61,242 nucleotides of DNA from Hymenoscyphus infarciens. Lineage: Eukaryota; Ascomycota; Leotiomycetes; Helotiales; Helotiaceae. The stretch is taken from positions 1 through 61,242 of the forward strand of contig LLCB01000332.1 of NCBI GenBank assembly GCA_001414345.1, given 5' to 3'. This document shows positions 20,869 through 33,411 of the stretch, piece after piece. The translations under genes were made by a program, and so were the position numbers. The number at the start of each line of letters is the position of its first letter. Position 1 is the stretch's first letter. The notes beneath the pieces are model-generated. The model searched no databases. It saw only the letters and a program-made list of their open reading frames with translations, and had not been told where the DNA came from.

Positions 20869-22633
20869 TGTCAATGTTGGTGTAAGAGTCGAAGGCAGGG
20901 ATAGAACAGAGTGCTGGAAACAAATTAGAACGTTGACAGACAAAGATAACAATGGAGAAGCTCTCTGACCCAGCACCACGGACATAATGGACATGGGTCT
21001 GCATTATATAGGGTTGGGGATGAAGAAACGAGGTCAGAACGTCAGCCACCCGTGATCAACCGGGCACGACCTTTTCCTTGGCTACGCTACTAGCGAGAGG
21101 GCAGACGGAGATTCTACAGAAAGTGGACAGCATCTATATTGAGCTGCGACCGAGACATTCCCTTCATCGCCAGTGTCCCAATGGTGTGGTTTTGCATCTT
21201 ATCATCACTCTCACCTTGAATACACAAGGGTGAGCGGATGTGGACCTCGACCCATCGTGGTTTAGAGCCCGCCATACTTTGCTGCTCATCGACGGCGGGG
21301 TGGAACTCCAAAGGCTTCGATATGAAGGGTGGTTATACATGCAGTAACCCTAAGGTCCCAAGATCGTAACCTATGCACTGCGTGGGGTGGTACTAGATTC
21401 GCGATGTCGATCAATGGTTGAATGCATCCTGCAAGAACTGGGATTACAGAGCAGAAAGGAAAGGACCGGATTATGGTCCAATCGAGCGTTGTGGAATCGA
21501 AGGAAAGAAGGAAGGAGTACCAAAGTTCTGCCAGCGTCGAAGCCGTTTTCTTTAAAGAGGACAAGTGAAGAAGAAGAATGAAGTTATTTCGAGGCGATAA
21601 AATGAGGCACAGAGGTCGAACTTTTTCTTCAACTCTCCTCTCTCTGTTCCGTTCTGGTGGTGGAAAACTGGACTGGCTGCAGGTTGCACCAGAACGGTGC
21701 AGAGAGCGCGCTCGCCTGATCTTTAACAAGTGTGATAGTTAAGCCGCATTCCACGCACCCAACAGATCGCTTGACCTTTTACTCTAAAAGAATTTGAAGA
21801 ATATCATTCCACGCTTTCAATGGCACCGGAAAGCGCAGCCGGTCCAAGCAGAAAAAAGAAAGGAAAGTAATGAGGGGCAGCTCGAATCAGCGGTCCTCAA
21901 CTCGAGATTGCGCACCCCGAGACCCCCTGACATGACAGCTTAGAAAACGGTAGGAAACAAGCAATTTGGCTGAGACGAGAGATGACCAAAAGATGACAGA
22001 AGGCAAAAGAAAATATGATAAGGGCGTTGCGCCGTGACGACTTTGAGTTGTGAGTGAAACGAGGTCGAAAGAGGTGTGAGCTTAGGTTGGCTTAGGTTGG
22101 CGTTCTACCTACTCTCCCCCCCTCCGAGCCCCCTCTAATTGTCAGTCATGTGCAAGGGTAGTTTGGCTGTGAAATGTCTGTGAGTACAGGGCTGTTAGAC
22201 TGGGGAGCGAGACAGTTGTGGAGAAGTCGTCGTTGCTTTTTCCTCCCCAACTCCTCGGAGCTAGTCTGGTCACGTGCTGATATATATGGAAATGGATCAA
22301 AACTCGCGGGTCGCTCCGACGCGCTTCTTTTGGCGTCTTTTGGGCAGCTTCGCATCTCAACCTCGGACCTTTTGCACCATTGATATTTTGTTTTCCAGCT
22401 TCATCATCGCCTCTCAAGAGTCCTCAGACCCTCCATCGATTGCATTGCCACCTGCCTCTTCTTTTTTTCAGCTCGTCCACCGCGGGAAGAAACCGCAGAG
22501 CAGTCCAGCCATAGAGAAACTCCGGGGAAATCGCAAAAGCAAGAGCTATAACGATCGTCATATCAATCAAAAAGCCAATCCGATTTTCCAATTCGGGCGA
22601 AATCGAGCCAATTCCAATACACATTCCAATATC
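20869..22633. other. Divergent promoter region between PARG-like and AsnRS genes
   Basis: No supported coding frame lies between the two divergent genes. It holds a doubled GGCTTAGGTT motif near 22080-22100, pyrimidine runs at about 22114-22135, and the leaders of both genes. Confidence 0.5.
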
Positions 22634-24284
22634 ATGGTATTGGTCCGACCGCGACTGGCGCATTCTGTCAAGTTAGCCACCCGTCGCGCAAGAAGCAGAC
22701 CATTCTCCTCCTCCTGTTCGCGTGGTGGTGACACTGCTAGCACGCCACCGTCCATCGCTAGCCTCCTCGACCGCGGACCCGCAGACGCCAATAATGTATG
22801 TGTGAATGGCTTCATACGCTCGGTGCGGAGTCAAAAGCGGAGGTCATTTGTAGCAGTTGGAGATGGATCAACACTAGAACCATTGCAGGCCCTCCTGAGC
22901 CCAGAGCAAGCCCAGAGGTGTGGGCATTATAACGCTTGCGGAACTGGAAATTGTGGCTGACAAGGCGTTGGCAGTCTCTCATTCGGAACCGCTGTTCGAC
23001 TGAAGGGCGCATGGAAAGAGTCCCCTCGTCCCGAATCGCAATCCCACGAACTCCATGTATCAGATATAGACATCTTGGGAATGTCGAATGCAGCGGTACG
23101 TTTTAGAAAGACTCCGGATTTTGCAGGTCGTTGCTAAATTCCATTAGACAAACCCGATTCAGAAAAAATACCAAACTCAAGAATACCTTCGCACCATCCC
23201 CCATTTACGAAATCGAATCCCATTCAATTCAACTCTACTTCGACTTCGATCTGATTGTATATCAGAGATAACTCGATTCCTTGCGGCGGAAGGCTTTACT
23301 CAAACCCATACCCCAATAATTACATCCTCGGATTGTGAAGGAGCTGGCGAGGTATTTCATCTGGGAAGCTCACACAAGGGTCCGGTCAGTGAGCATGATG
23401 ATGGCACCTTTTTCCGATCTCCAAAATACTTGACAGTATCCAGCCAATTGCACCTGGAAGCTTTGGCACAATCAATTGGCAATGTTTGGACGCTCTCTCC
23501 AACATTCCGGGCAGAGAAGAGCGACACGAAGCGTCATCTCAGTGAGTTTTACATGCTCGAGCTTGAGATGAGTTTTGTCGAAGATCTGAACGTTGTTATG
23601 AACGTAGTTGAAAAACTTGTTCAAAGTATCACTTCGCCACTATTCACTTCCCGGGTGGGGAAAGAATTGCTTGCCAGCAAAACCCACGACGAGGAAGAAG
23701 GCAGCGATATCAACCCCTCAGAAGGGCTAAGAGACAGGTGGTTGGCCATGCAAGGGACTTGGCCTCGCATCACATATACAGAAGCAATTCAAATTCTGAA
23801 AACATCTGGGGTAGACTTTTCTGTCACCCCCGAGTGGGGAGCTGGACTGAACATCGAGCATGAGCAACATATTGCCAGAGTTTTCAAGAAGCCCGTTTTC
23901 GTTACTCATTATCCCCGAAACATCAAGCCATTTTACATGCTTCCATCTATCGCATCTACAGACATGGGAGAGACCGTGGATTGTTTTGATCTTTTGCTAC
24001 CCGAAGCAGGTGAGCTTGTCGGTGGTTCTATGCGTGAACACCGCGTAGAACCTCTCATAGCCTCAATGCAATCTAGTGGTATGGTGCCTAATGGCCCGCC
24101 AGAATCCATCTTGGATGAGCAGCTAGGTGGTCTGAAATGGTATGTTGATATGAGACGATGGGGGAGTGTTCCACATGGTGGATTTGGGCTGGGTTTCGAT
24201 CGCCTCCTGGGATACCTTGCAGGTGTTTCAAATATCAGAGATGTAAATACTTTTCCTCGATGGGTGGGCCGATGCGAATGTTAG
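22634..24284 (+). CDS. Asparaginyl-tRNA synthetase, mitochondrial type, three exons
   Basis: Exons 22634-22917, 22975-23095 and 23148-24284 give 513 residues. The enzyme charges tRNA-Asn for mitochondrial translation. The N-terminus is basic and Ser/Arg-rich (HSVKLATRRARSRPFSSS), a probable mitochondrial presequence. Then comes an OB-fold anticodon-binding domain (VCVNGFIRSVRSQKRRSF to about residue 120) and the class II catalytic core. This has TPIITSSDCEGAGEVF near motif 1, FRAEKSDTKRHLSEF (motif 2, from residue 255) and GGFGLGFDRLLGYLAG (motif 3, near 480-495). The end, PRWVGRCEC, is family-typical. Introns of 56 and 52 bp both keep frame. The start at 22634 is chosen because the longer in-frame ORF upstream has no matching sequence. 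Fungi often have separate cytosolic and mitochondrial AsnRS; this one fits the mitochondrial form. Confidence 0.92.
22918..22974 (+). other. Intron 1 of the AsnRS gene
   Basis: Donor GTGTGG, branch-like GGCTGACAAG, acceptor GTTGGCAG. The join makes a Ser codon and gives SPEQAQSLSFGTAVRLKG, which fits the family; an earlier AG (GACAAG) would put the exon out of frame. Confidence 0.8.
23096..23147 (+). other. Intron 2 of the AsnRS gene
   Basis: 52 bp, donor GTACGT, branch-like TTGCTAAAT, acceptor CATTAG. Splicing gives GMSNAATNPIQKKYQTQEYL. Confidence 0.85.
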
Positions 24285-27200
24285 ACCCCATTCCTACTTT
24301 TGGGTGCCAAAATATCAGGAGGCCATTTCAACTCTCGCAGAGTAACATCAATTACATACTCGCCTCAGACCGTATACAAATCCTTTCTCTCCGTGAAACA
24401 CCGTTGGTGCGCCGCCATATGATGCTTTGGAACGACCATCGTATCCGACTTAGCTGCCTTAGGGCATTCGTTACTTCCTGTATGATACGCACCCTGAAGG
24501 CCTTGGATTATTTGGAATTTACCGGAGTCAAAAGAACAGTCGGTACGGAGAGCTCCGACCGAGACTTTCACTCAACCCCTCTCACTCAAGACCAGGTCGC
24601 AGCCACCAACTACAACAAGTTACGACCATTTTGGCTCACTATGTAACACTGCCACTTCTTCTTTGTTTGATAGAAGTCGACCCCATATTCTTTATCAACC
24701 ACGCAGCCCTCCGCTAAAGTGCCGAGTTTCCAGCCCCCAGGGCCCCATGGTCCCATGTACTCCCCAAAGTTAGTTTTTCACTTTCGCATTCCAACTGAAT
24801 TCAATTCCAACAGCATCCAACACTACCCTGCAAATACCACAAAGGATCAATACAATTGATAGGGATGTAAATCATAAAGTAGGTTTTGACGGATTGTCTC
24901 CACTTTGTGATGCAGAACGCCACCAACATATCTTCAGGTTTGGACCCCAACGAGGGGAAGAAAGGTTCGCTCCGCACCGTACATAAATGCAACAACCCCT
25001 TGCTTCTGCAGCGGGTGCAGAGTTTTACCACAAAAGTATGGTCAATTTAGGCGCCGTAGATTCCTGTTTGTTCCTTCTTCAGCACGCGGCTGCAGTATCT
25101 ACGGGGCTATCCACCTCTCTCGGTGTATTGGCGATGCGAGTGTGGTTACATCGGCATTGAATCGATCACAACTCGGTGAAGATTGACTGAATATTGTTGA
25201 ACAGGCTTTGCGGTCCTTTAGTACCGCATATAGAGTTACCAACAGTCATATGGAACGAGCTGTGATATCGTGGCTCTACTATTGGAGCGATGCATGTGTT
25301 ATACGAAGACGAGCACCATCATCCTTACAGTACCCAATCGACTGGGTCTATGTTCCTGTTTCATTTTTACCCGGCTCAATCCTTGGGGCTGTGACCGCTG
25401 TCGTCGCTGCTGTTTTGCAGCTGTATATTGTACCTATGGTGATTACCATAGTATTGGACAACCTCTCGCCTTCCTGGTCGTGTCAGTTCGACGCCAGAAA
25501 CTACACAAACATGCAACGGAATAATTATTCACTTATCCCCCAATATCCAACCTGGATAGAGTTCTATCGCCGCGATGCCGCAGTCGAACAGAGGAGGGCG
25601 TTCGCCTTGGAAACTCGATTCCACTTCCCCGCTACGAGATACATGCACTCTTAAAGTATCCCTGGCATGCCAATTCGGTAGCATGAACCAGTTTGTGGTT
25701 GGCTCAATCCAATACCGGAATGTTGTCGCCATTGTGAGGCGTTTTCTGAAGCCCAATTGGAGAATGTCTTTTCTTCTATTATTTGTATCCGACAGATTGG
25801 AGTAGACAGCGGCAGTTTGAAGTCCTAATTCCACAGATTTTGGAAACGCGGTGTCTGTTGTCTTTCATCGAGGCTTCCCTGGCAAAATAGGATTTTTATG
25901 CAGCACCGGGTAAGTAGGATACTTCAACGCCACCAATCCCAGCAGGTCGTTCTTGTGTTGAATTCAAGCTCAACCCCGCACCCATCCTACTTACGCCTCA
26001 GCACAACATAACCTTTTCCCTTTCCCGCAGAGTCTCCGTATTAGCTGAAATCCTAGATCATAACCATCTCTCGATTTCGGGAAGGCGATTTAAGTTCCTG
26101 CATAAAATGTTGGAGGAGTGCCTTGACAGGGAGGAACTATGTAGGTGGACATGTCTTCCTAGTGTTGGAATTGACGTACGTCGTGTTTCTTACTAGCGCT
26201 TGCCCTCCCTCCTATAGGCCCATTGAATGCAACAGTGGTTCGTTATGTACAAACACCAACATTCTTCAACCACCCCGTTATCCTTTGGATTTCTTTTCCC
26301 CGACGTTGGTGCGTCAAAGCTGTTCCATCCACATTTTCAGAATGGCAAGGCACTTTCTTGTTTCTTTTGTTCATGGAGTACATGTTGTATGTACATGATT
26401 CGCCCAAGGGGGTTGGTCTTTGGTTGAAACGAGTCCAAAATTCACACCAACATGTACATTTATCTCATGGCTACCTTAAGCCGGCCACCCTGGGACGTAC
26501 TCTCGACCAGCTGGACGGAATGGTTGCGTGGCTGTTGGTAGCTGCTCTCCCTTCTGTTTGGATAAAGGAGTCACCACGTGGATGAAATCAATCCCTTATC
26601 CAACTTGGTGGGTAAGAAACTACTGGTATTCTCATTGAGCCGGGCGGCTCTCGCTTCTTTTTCCAACTTCAAATTGTCTATTTTGGCGATTTTACTGGTT
26701 CTTCGTCAAGCGAACCAACATTCTGCTTATGGTTTTGCCATCCAATGGTGCTATGCAAAGTACGTACTGTACTCCATCTTCTCCCACTCTTTCCTTTCTC
26801 GGGGCTTCTCTCGCTTCTACAGTGAGTACCGCGCCTCTTTTGGAAGCGAGGGGGGTGGCGATGTTAGTTTTAGAGCACGATGTAACTGCAGCGGTCACCG
26901 GTGGCCTCTTTTTGTTTTCCCATTTTTTTTGCTTTTTGTGGGGAAAGATATGGGAGCAGGGTGGCAGCCGATGTGCATGTATGTACCTGTACATACATTT
27001 ACTGAGGCTGGACATCTGCGTGACCTTGCCAGGATTTTGTTTCGTGCGTGTGATGGCGGGGAGTGTGGTGGGCGAAGGCATGTGAGGCAGGGTAATGATG
27101 GGTTGGTGTGTACCTATGAATAAATGGTTGAGTCAATTAATAGTAACGCCATAGTGGTGATATCTATCTGCGTCTATTTTATTTGGGAGGGAAGTGATTG

Positions 27201-30200
27201 TCACGTGTTAGTTACTCGCGGATCTGGTACCTATGTTTGTGATGGCGAACGACTCGCACTTGTTTCTTCTTCCTGGCTTATTGGAACGGCTTTAATGGCA
27301 GTATTGATGCATGTTTAGGTTATCGTCGAGTTATGGCGTAGTCAATATTCTGCCTTTCTTCAAGGGCGGGCTCGGCGTCGTGATCTTAGGAGTGTCGAGT
27401 CGCACTTCTCCAAGTAAATGATGTCGAGAGGCGTAGTGCTTGCTTAGCCTGTTCTAAGCAGATCAAGGTAGGTGGTATTTAACTTTTAATTGTCTTGTTT
27501 TGTGCCTTCTGTGGATTAGCAATCTCAACTCGGCGAATTCGATTCGTATTGTTGGAGCTTTTGCATATGTGCGAATCATATCACAACTGTGCGAATCGTG
27601 CAGTTTCGGCATTACGGAAGGTTCGGGGATAAAGGTTCTTGAAGGAATGACGGCTTGCTCGATTGTTAGATAAGCTCAAGTCTTTCTGATATTGCTCTGA
27701 CTCATCATACCGATCCTATTATCTAAAAAGTTGATTTAATGCTAGTCGATAGAGTAGGTAGCACTTGACAGCAATTTGTCTAATCAAGTTAATCTAAAAG
27801 TCCCTGTCAATGTCCTCTTCAAGACAAAGTAAACTAGTCAGCTTCCTAGGATCCCAAATGTCTTAGAGGTTTATTCTTAGCCTCAGATCCCAGATCCCAT
27901 CAATATCCATAAAATCTTAAACCATATCTCTAAATCCCGTAATTCTGCTAAGTCTCCAATCATAGCCTTGTGTCAACAGGCTTACGAACATGATTTCTCG
28001 ACGACTACAATTGTCTTCGTGGGGCACTCCTATCGGAGACTGGTATACAAAAGAAGAAACACCCGTGAGATCTCCATACGCAAGATGGAAATGCACGACA
28101 TATCGAATCACAACCCCTGTCTCGTATGTTCAATCCCTATTCGTCTTCTCGTATCCCCGCCTATTTATTAACCAAAGGTTCCTTCAACATGACATCAATC
28201 CTCCAACTCAATTCCCCATTTGGTGCCCCACGTAACGTATAATACAAGACGAGGTTTCTTCCCCATCCACGTCCAAAAAAACGTGAAGTAGACGTAAAAC
28301 CCCCAGAACGATTTGTTCCCTAAATGAAACGTATTTGAAAAGCCTATCTGTCATCACTAAGAAATACGAACAATGGCGTAACCTGGGTTCTCTGGTATAA
28401 GCTGATCTGATGGCTTACCAAGATTTCCAAGTAGATCGGTAAGCTTATTAAGATGAGGTTTTATCATACGATCTAGACATCTGTGTTTGCCGATAAATTT
28501 CGACTATGCCGTTCTCAGCTACGTAAAACACCGAGTAACGTAAATTCCCAAAAGAAGGCTTATTCTCCACGCGCGAAGAGTAGGTTCGGTTCGGGAATAG
28601 ATGGGTTTTGCCACTGTCACGTTTTAAACAAGAAGGAATAGACGTAAAATGGTAAGCACGAAAGCATAAAGTCTAGATTCCGACTTGCTGCGGAAGGGTT
28701 TTAATCTCAAGGGTGCGTATTCAAAGACACTTTTCTTGGATAAGGAGAACAGAAGGTGATAAGGAGAGAACCAATCCAATCAAAAAGTGGTATTCGTATA
28801 GCTCTGCGTTTCAACTTTCTTATTAAGAGTATAGGTACTTGCCAGTCTCAGCACCTTATTATTGTCATTACCTATATAGGAGTGTAGATACGATGAAGAA
28901 CAAGACGTGATATTTGTTAATCCCACTCCCCTTCTTCTAAACACGTAAAGTTGGCGAGATAATATGAGATTTCTCACTCGGCTATCTTGCTGTCTTGCGT
29001 CCGCCATAAGAACCTTAACCTTCCGTTTTACGACTCTGAAGAGGAGAAATGTAAAACATGATAGAATTTCATACTCGGTGTCTAGGGAATTCGAAGGTGG
29101 CTCATTGGTGGCTGTTTCCTCATACATACGAAGCACGGTAAAGGGAATAGTCAGTCAGCGAGCCATCCAGCCACTATCACATACTTCTTCAATGCCGTGT
29201 TGAACACCACCTCACCTCTCTCTTACTTGACTAGAATTCGCACACCGTAGATCTGTATGTCATCCAGCTTACCGCAAATTATGAAATGGCCACTGCGTAC
29301 CTTCCCACTCTCTTGGTCAATACAAAGATTAAACCAAGCCAGGTACATCAAGTGGTACTTTGGAGAGACAGTAAGAGACAAACTAGATACAAAGTATAGC
29401 TAGTAAACTGCAAGCCATCCAAAATTCAGAGGTCCGAATCCGATTTTCAACCTAACCACTTCCCAATCAATCTTGTACTCTCCGCTCCCATCACTTTCCT
29501 CTAGACTTCTAGACTTCCTACCATCCCCAACCCCACAACCCCCATCTCACCCCACTCCCTCATCCAAAACACCTAAAACAGACAACCATTGCGAGTCGAT
29601 CCCCTCCGTCCAACTTCCCCATCTAGACAACTCTCTCGTATAACCATAACCCACTCCACTAAGTCCGCATACCTCGAGCCCCCCAAAAAGTGGGTCGTGT
29701 TAATACAAGCCATGAAGTTTCAAACAGTGATCGTGTATATTTCCATTTAGTTGTTGTTTATTCAATTGACTGGTTATGGTTCATGAGCTAGTAAGCTGAG
29801 TGGTCAACGATGTTTAAGAAGACTTTCCGTTGCTTTTGAGAAGGGCAATGCGAATTCATTTTCCGAGTTTCAGAAATTTGTAGCCGTATATTCAAGGCAC
29901 TTTCCTTTCCACATTGCCCTAAAGCTTATAGAATAATAACAATCAATTGTCTATGCTAGCTTCGTAAAGAGGCAGTTTCCTGGTCTTACCACGAGCAGAG
30001 TGTAGATAGTCCGCTTCAGGTCATCCGTTGTTTGTAGAATTCTGAATCTGCTATGATTTAGCGAACGGCAAACAGACTAACTGAATCAGAAACCGACTCT
30101 CAAGAATATTAAGCTGGGTTGATGGGTTAATCGCGAAGGTAGAATTTTGAGGTTAAACAGGAATTCCCAACAAGAAACCCGGCCCGAAAACTGGCTGTAG

Positions 30201-33200
30201 GTACTGAGATTAATTTTCGTACTCAATCTCCCTTTCTAATCTCAACTATGGGGCCGAATCATATGACATAAAACACTATCGAACACATGCGATTCGTAAA
30301 TGTACATACACCCTCCATCCCCCTAATAAAATCCCAACCCAACAAAATCACTCTACAAAACCCAACAACAAGAATCCCAAGTGGTTGGAAAACTACCAGG
30401 TATAAACAAGATATTATGTCAAGGTAATCCCTCGGCTCGCGAGCGATCTGTTTTTCCCAACAAATGTATATGTCATATGATGATGCAGAACAAATGTTGG
30501 TAAGACTAGAATAGTATGTCTAGACGCCCTCCGCCCCACCACAACAAAACAATTTTATCCAACGAAGGATGGATGCAGTGAGAAGGGTAACGTGATTCAG
30601 CTTGTTGGTGCAACTCGGTGAGAGTGGCGGGGTGAAAGGCCTATTGGAGAATTGTGAATATTGCTTTACATGATTTCTGTGATGCCCATGAAGGCAGTTT
30701 GAAAGGAGCGGTGAGCCACTTGAGAGGTGCTTTTGGATGAAGAAAAAGATGGGAGCCGAGACTGAATGATTCCAAGAGAGACGCGAAGTGCAAAAGGAGA
30801 CCGGCAAGAGACTGCGAATCAGAGTCAGGAGAGGGGAGATGCTTCGAGTTTCATAAAGGGAAACGATGGCATCAATCCGCTAGCTGGGCAATATCGAAGG
30901 GATGTTCTCTAACTTCGATTAGATGCAGAATAAAGGGTAACAAGCTCAGCCGTAAAGAAGGAAAACGTACAGGAAACAAACCCTGATATTGACTTCCAAT
31001 TTCCTCGGCACCAAACTTGCAGTAAGCAACATCGCCACCTGAAATCCAGACACAAATTTTGATATCAAGCATGTCATGTGGGCCGCCAGTAAGGCCACCC
31101 AAGGCACTGGAATTGCTGGATGGTAACCCTCGTATTTCAACCAACAATTTCAGATTGTGTGCGAATAAGAAAGAGTTGCTTAGGAGTATCGGACCCAACG
31201 ACTCCATAATTTGCTCACACCACTAAAGACCTGTTTTTGAGAAATGTAGGGTTGCATCTTTCCTTGGGACACTGATACCCGAACTGGACAAAAATGCTAC
31301 CGAACAACATGCTACATAGCTGAACGAGTCGTACGTTTTCTAGGCATCTATGTGCGGAAGAACACAAGCTAACACTCGCGGCTTTTTGTAAGCAAGGCTC
31401 TTACAAACAACCATCCATCGACGAAAGGAGTAAATATCTTCGCACCATTTGTACAATGCACTCGCGCCTCTTTCCTCAAAATCAATAGCCGCAAGCCAGA
31501 ACACAATAAAGGAATAAGCAAGGTTTTTCGGGCCGCGATTCAACAGCCTCAAATAAGCCCACACACTTGTAAGAAAGAGAACAATTGCAAATCATCACCA
31601 ACGCCGGACAACTTACCCAAACGAGACCATCGACTTCTCAACGTAAGATTCTGACCACAGAAACAGTCAGCAACGAACCCAAGAAGCCTTTCTCCACGAA
31701 CCCAACCTCTCGGGTCCTTCGACAAGTGAAATAAAAGGAGGGGTGTGAGGTGGAAGAAAAACCAACAAGGACAAACATCATGATACCCCAGACACCGAGT
31801 AAGATCTTACAAACTTTATATATAGCTGCATGTACGTTAACCGCGCATGCGTAATGAATTATTAAAATAATACCTACATGGCGTTTCCGGCTCCGTCTGC
31901 GGCTATGAGGCAACATATACGTACCGTTTATCCATACGACCGATCTGGTGTGATTCGTTGCACTCCTTTAATTCAAAGGTAGATGCCGGCGGGACGCTTC
32001 CCCAATCTCACATCAGCAGCTTCGTGGGATTGCGAGAAGTAAGCCCCTTATTCTGCTTTACCGTACTCTGTATGACTGGGGAAGGGGGTCTTATTCTTAA
32101 AGTGGTGGGAATTGACGAGATGTACTTCGAAGTAGATGGAGATTATCATGAGTTTCGTATACAATTCAACCAATGGACACTTGTGTGTAATCATTACCTA
32201 TTGAGGCAGCTTCAGAGTTTGTAACTGACTTCGGGCACCCTCCCCCTAAACGTTCAAGTCTCAGCGAAAGAAACTTGTTGTCCTAGAAAGCTAAAACTCC
32301 CATTTTCCCGTCCCCCGTATCGCCCGTTAATTTTCAGAGCCTCTCATACAACATCGCAAAGTCCTCATTGCCTCAACCTCCGGTATAGCCTTAAAATTAC
32401 TCTGCTGCTGAAGATGTGATGATGCTTATCGATAGATCTACAGCACACGCACGTCCTTTTACGACGCCAACCTCACCTCCCATAGGTGATAGGTAGATAG
32501 GTAGCGCGGCATGCGATTTGTGCGAAAGTCCGAGGAAAGGTGTGTGTGAAGCGTGGGATGAAGGACATGGGATGGGCGTGAAGGGATCATGCAAGACATA
32601 TCATTCCTTCACCTTCTTTTTTCCTTTTTAGAAGGCATCTCCCTTTCTCGCGTGTCCATTTAAGGTTATCAACAAGGTTTCCCGAGATTTCAGTTCATGT
32701 TTTATTCTCTCTTTGCTTTTGTTGCTAAAGCTTAGGCTGTGGCGCTTCTAGATTTCATTGGTTTGTAAGGACTCTCCCGTCCTCTAAATAAACGTTAAAC
32801 CTGAACCTTCTTTTTTTTGGTGCATCTACCGCACGTTTTTAAGGTTCCCAGCTGTCAGAAATAACCTCTAATTGAGGGGGGAGGGAGTCGATCTCGTGGT
32901 ATTTGGGTTTAGAGTTTGAGCTCCTTCTTTATTCGGCATTTTGAAGAATGCGGGGGTGATATCATTGTTCCCAGAAGAGAAGGTTTGTTTTTTGTTGCTT
33001 TGCGACATGAGCTATTTTAATTAGAATAGGGTTTCGTATAAGAGAGATGTTTGAAACTTCAAAAGATGCCTAGCCTCAGAGAGAAGGACTCTACTTTCGG
33101 ATGCGTATCAGTAGGCTCTTTTGAGGCTACCTCGGCGTCGATTTTTCAGGCTTTTAGACTGTTCTTGTAATTCACTCTAAAAAAGGATAAATAAGCCTTG

Positions 33201-33333
33201 ATTTTACGCTAACCCAAGCTCACTTGAAACCCGCATTCTGGTGACAAAACTTTATGATAATTGTAAAAAAAGCCCTGTGCTTTAAACAGGGGTAATAGAC
33301 TTAATAGTCTATATTTGATATGGTGCTGCTAAC
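24285..33333. other. Gene-free stretch, left part of an 18-kb desert
   Basis: No gene can be supported on either strand. Frames at 25208-25654, 26223-26585 and 26578-27123 (plus) and 30872-31916 (minus) are the longest; none shows a family motif, and splice joining of the minus-strand set breaks the frame. Unclear content includes possible noncoding RNA or old genes. A GTGCGAATC pair occurs near 27570-27600. Confidence 0.4.
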
Positions 33334-33411
33334 CCCCCCTTAACTCTACTAGTACTTACAGACATTTTCACAGCCAAACTACCCTTGTACATAACAGACC
33401 GTTAAGGGGGG
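33334..33411. repeat. Small inverted repeat, 11-bp arms
   Basis: CCCCCCTTAAC at 33334-33344 is matched by GTTAAGGGGGG at 33401-33411, enclosing 56 bases. It may be a miniature transposon or a chance hairpin; no clear target duplication was found. Confidence 0.4.

Noticed and set aside
24158..24646. 162-codon frame overlapping the end of AsnRS
   Set aside because: Shadow frame; the AsnRS frame has full family support and ends properly at 24284.
25208..25654. 148-codon plus-strand frame with a hydrophobic segment
   Set aside because: It begins with a non-ATG codon, has no family features and overlaps frames on the other strand of equal quality.
26223..27123. Overlapping plus-strand frames of 120 and 181 codons
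   Set aside because: Composition is GT-rich and low complexity; no start context, motif or splice pattern supports coding.
30872..31916. Three consecutive minus-strand frames that might be exons of one gene
   Set aside because: A donor GTAAGT near 31616 and acceptors before 31564 exist, but the joins that preserve the reading frames could not be made, and no family is recognised.
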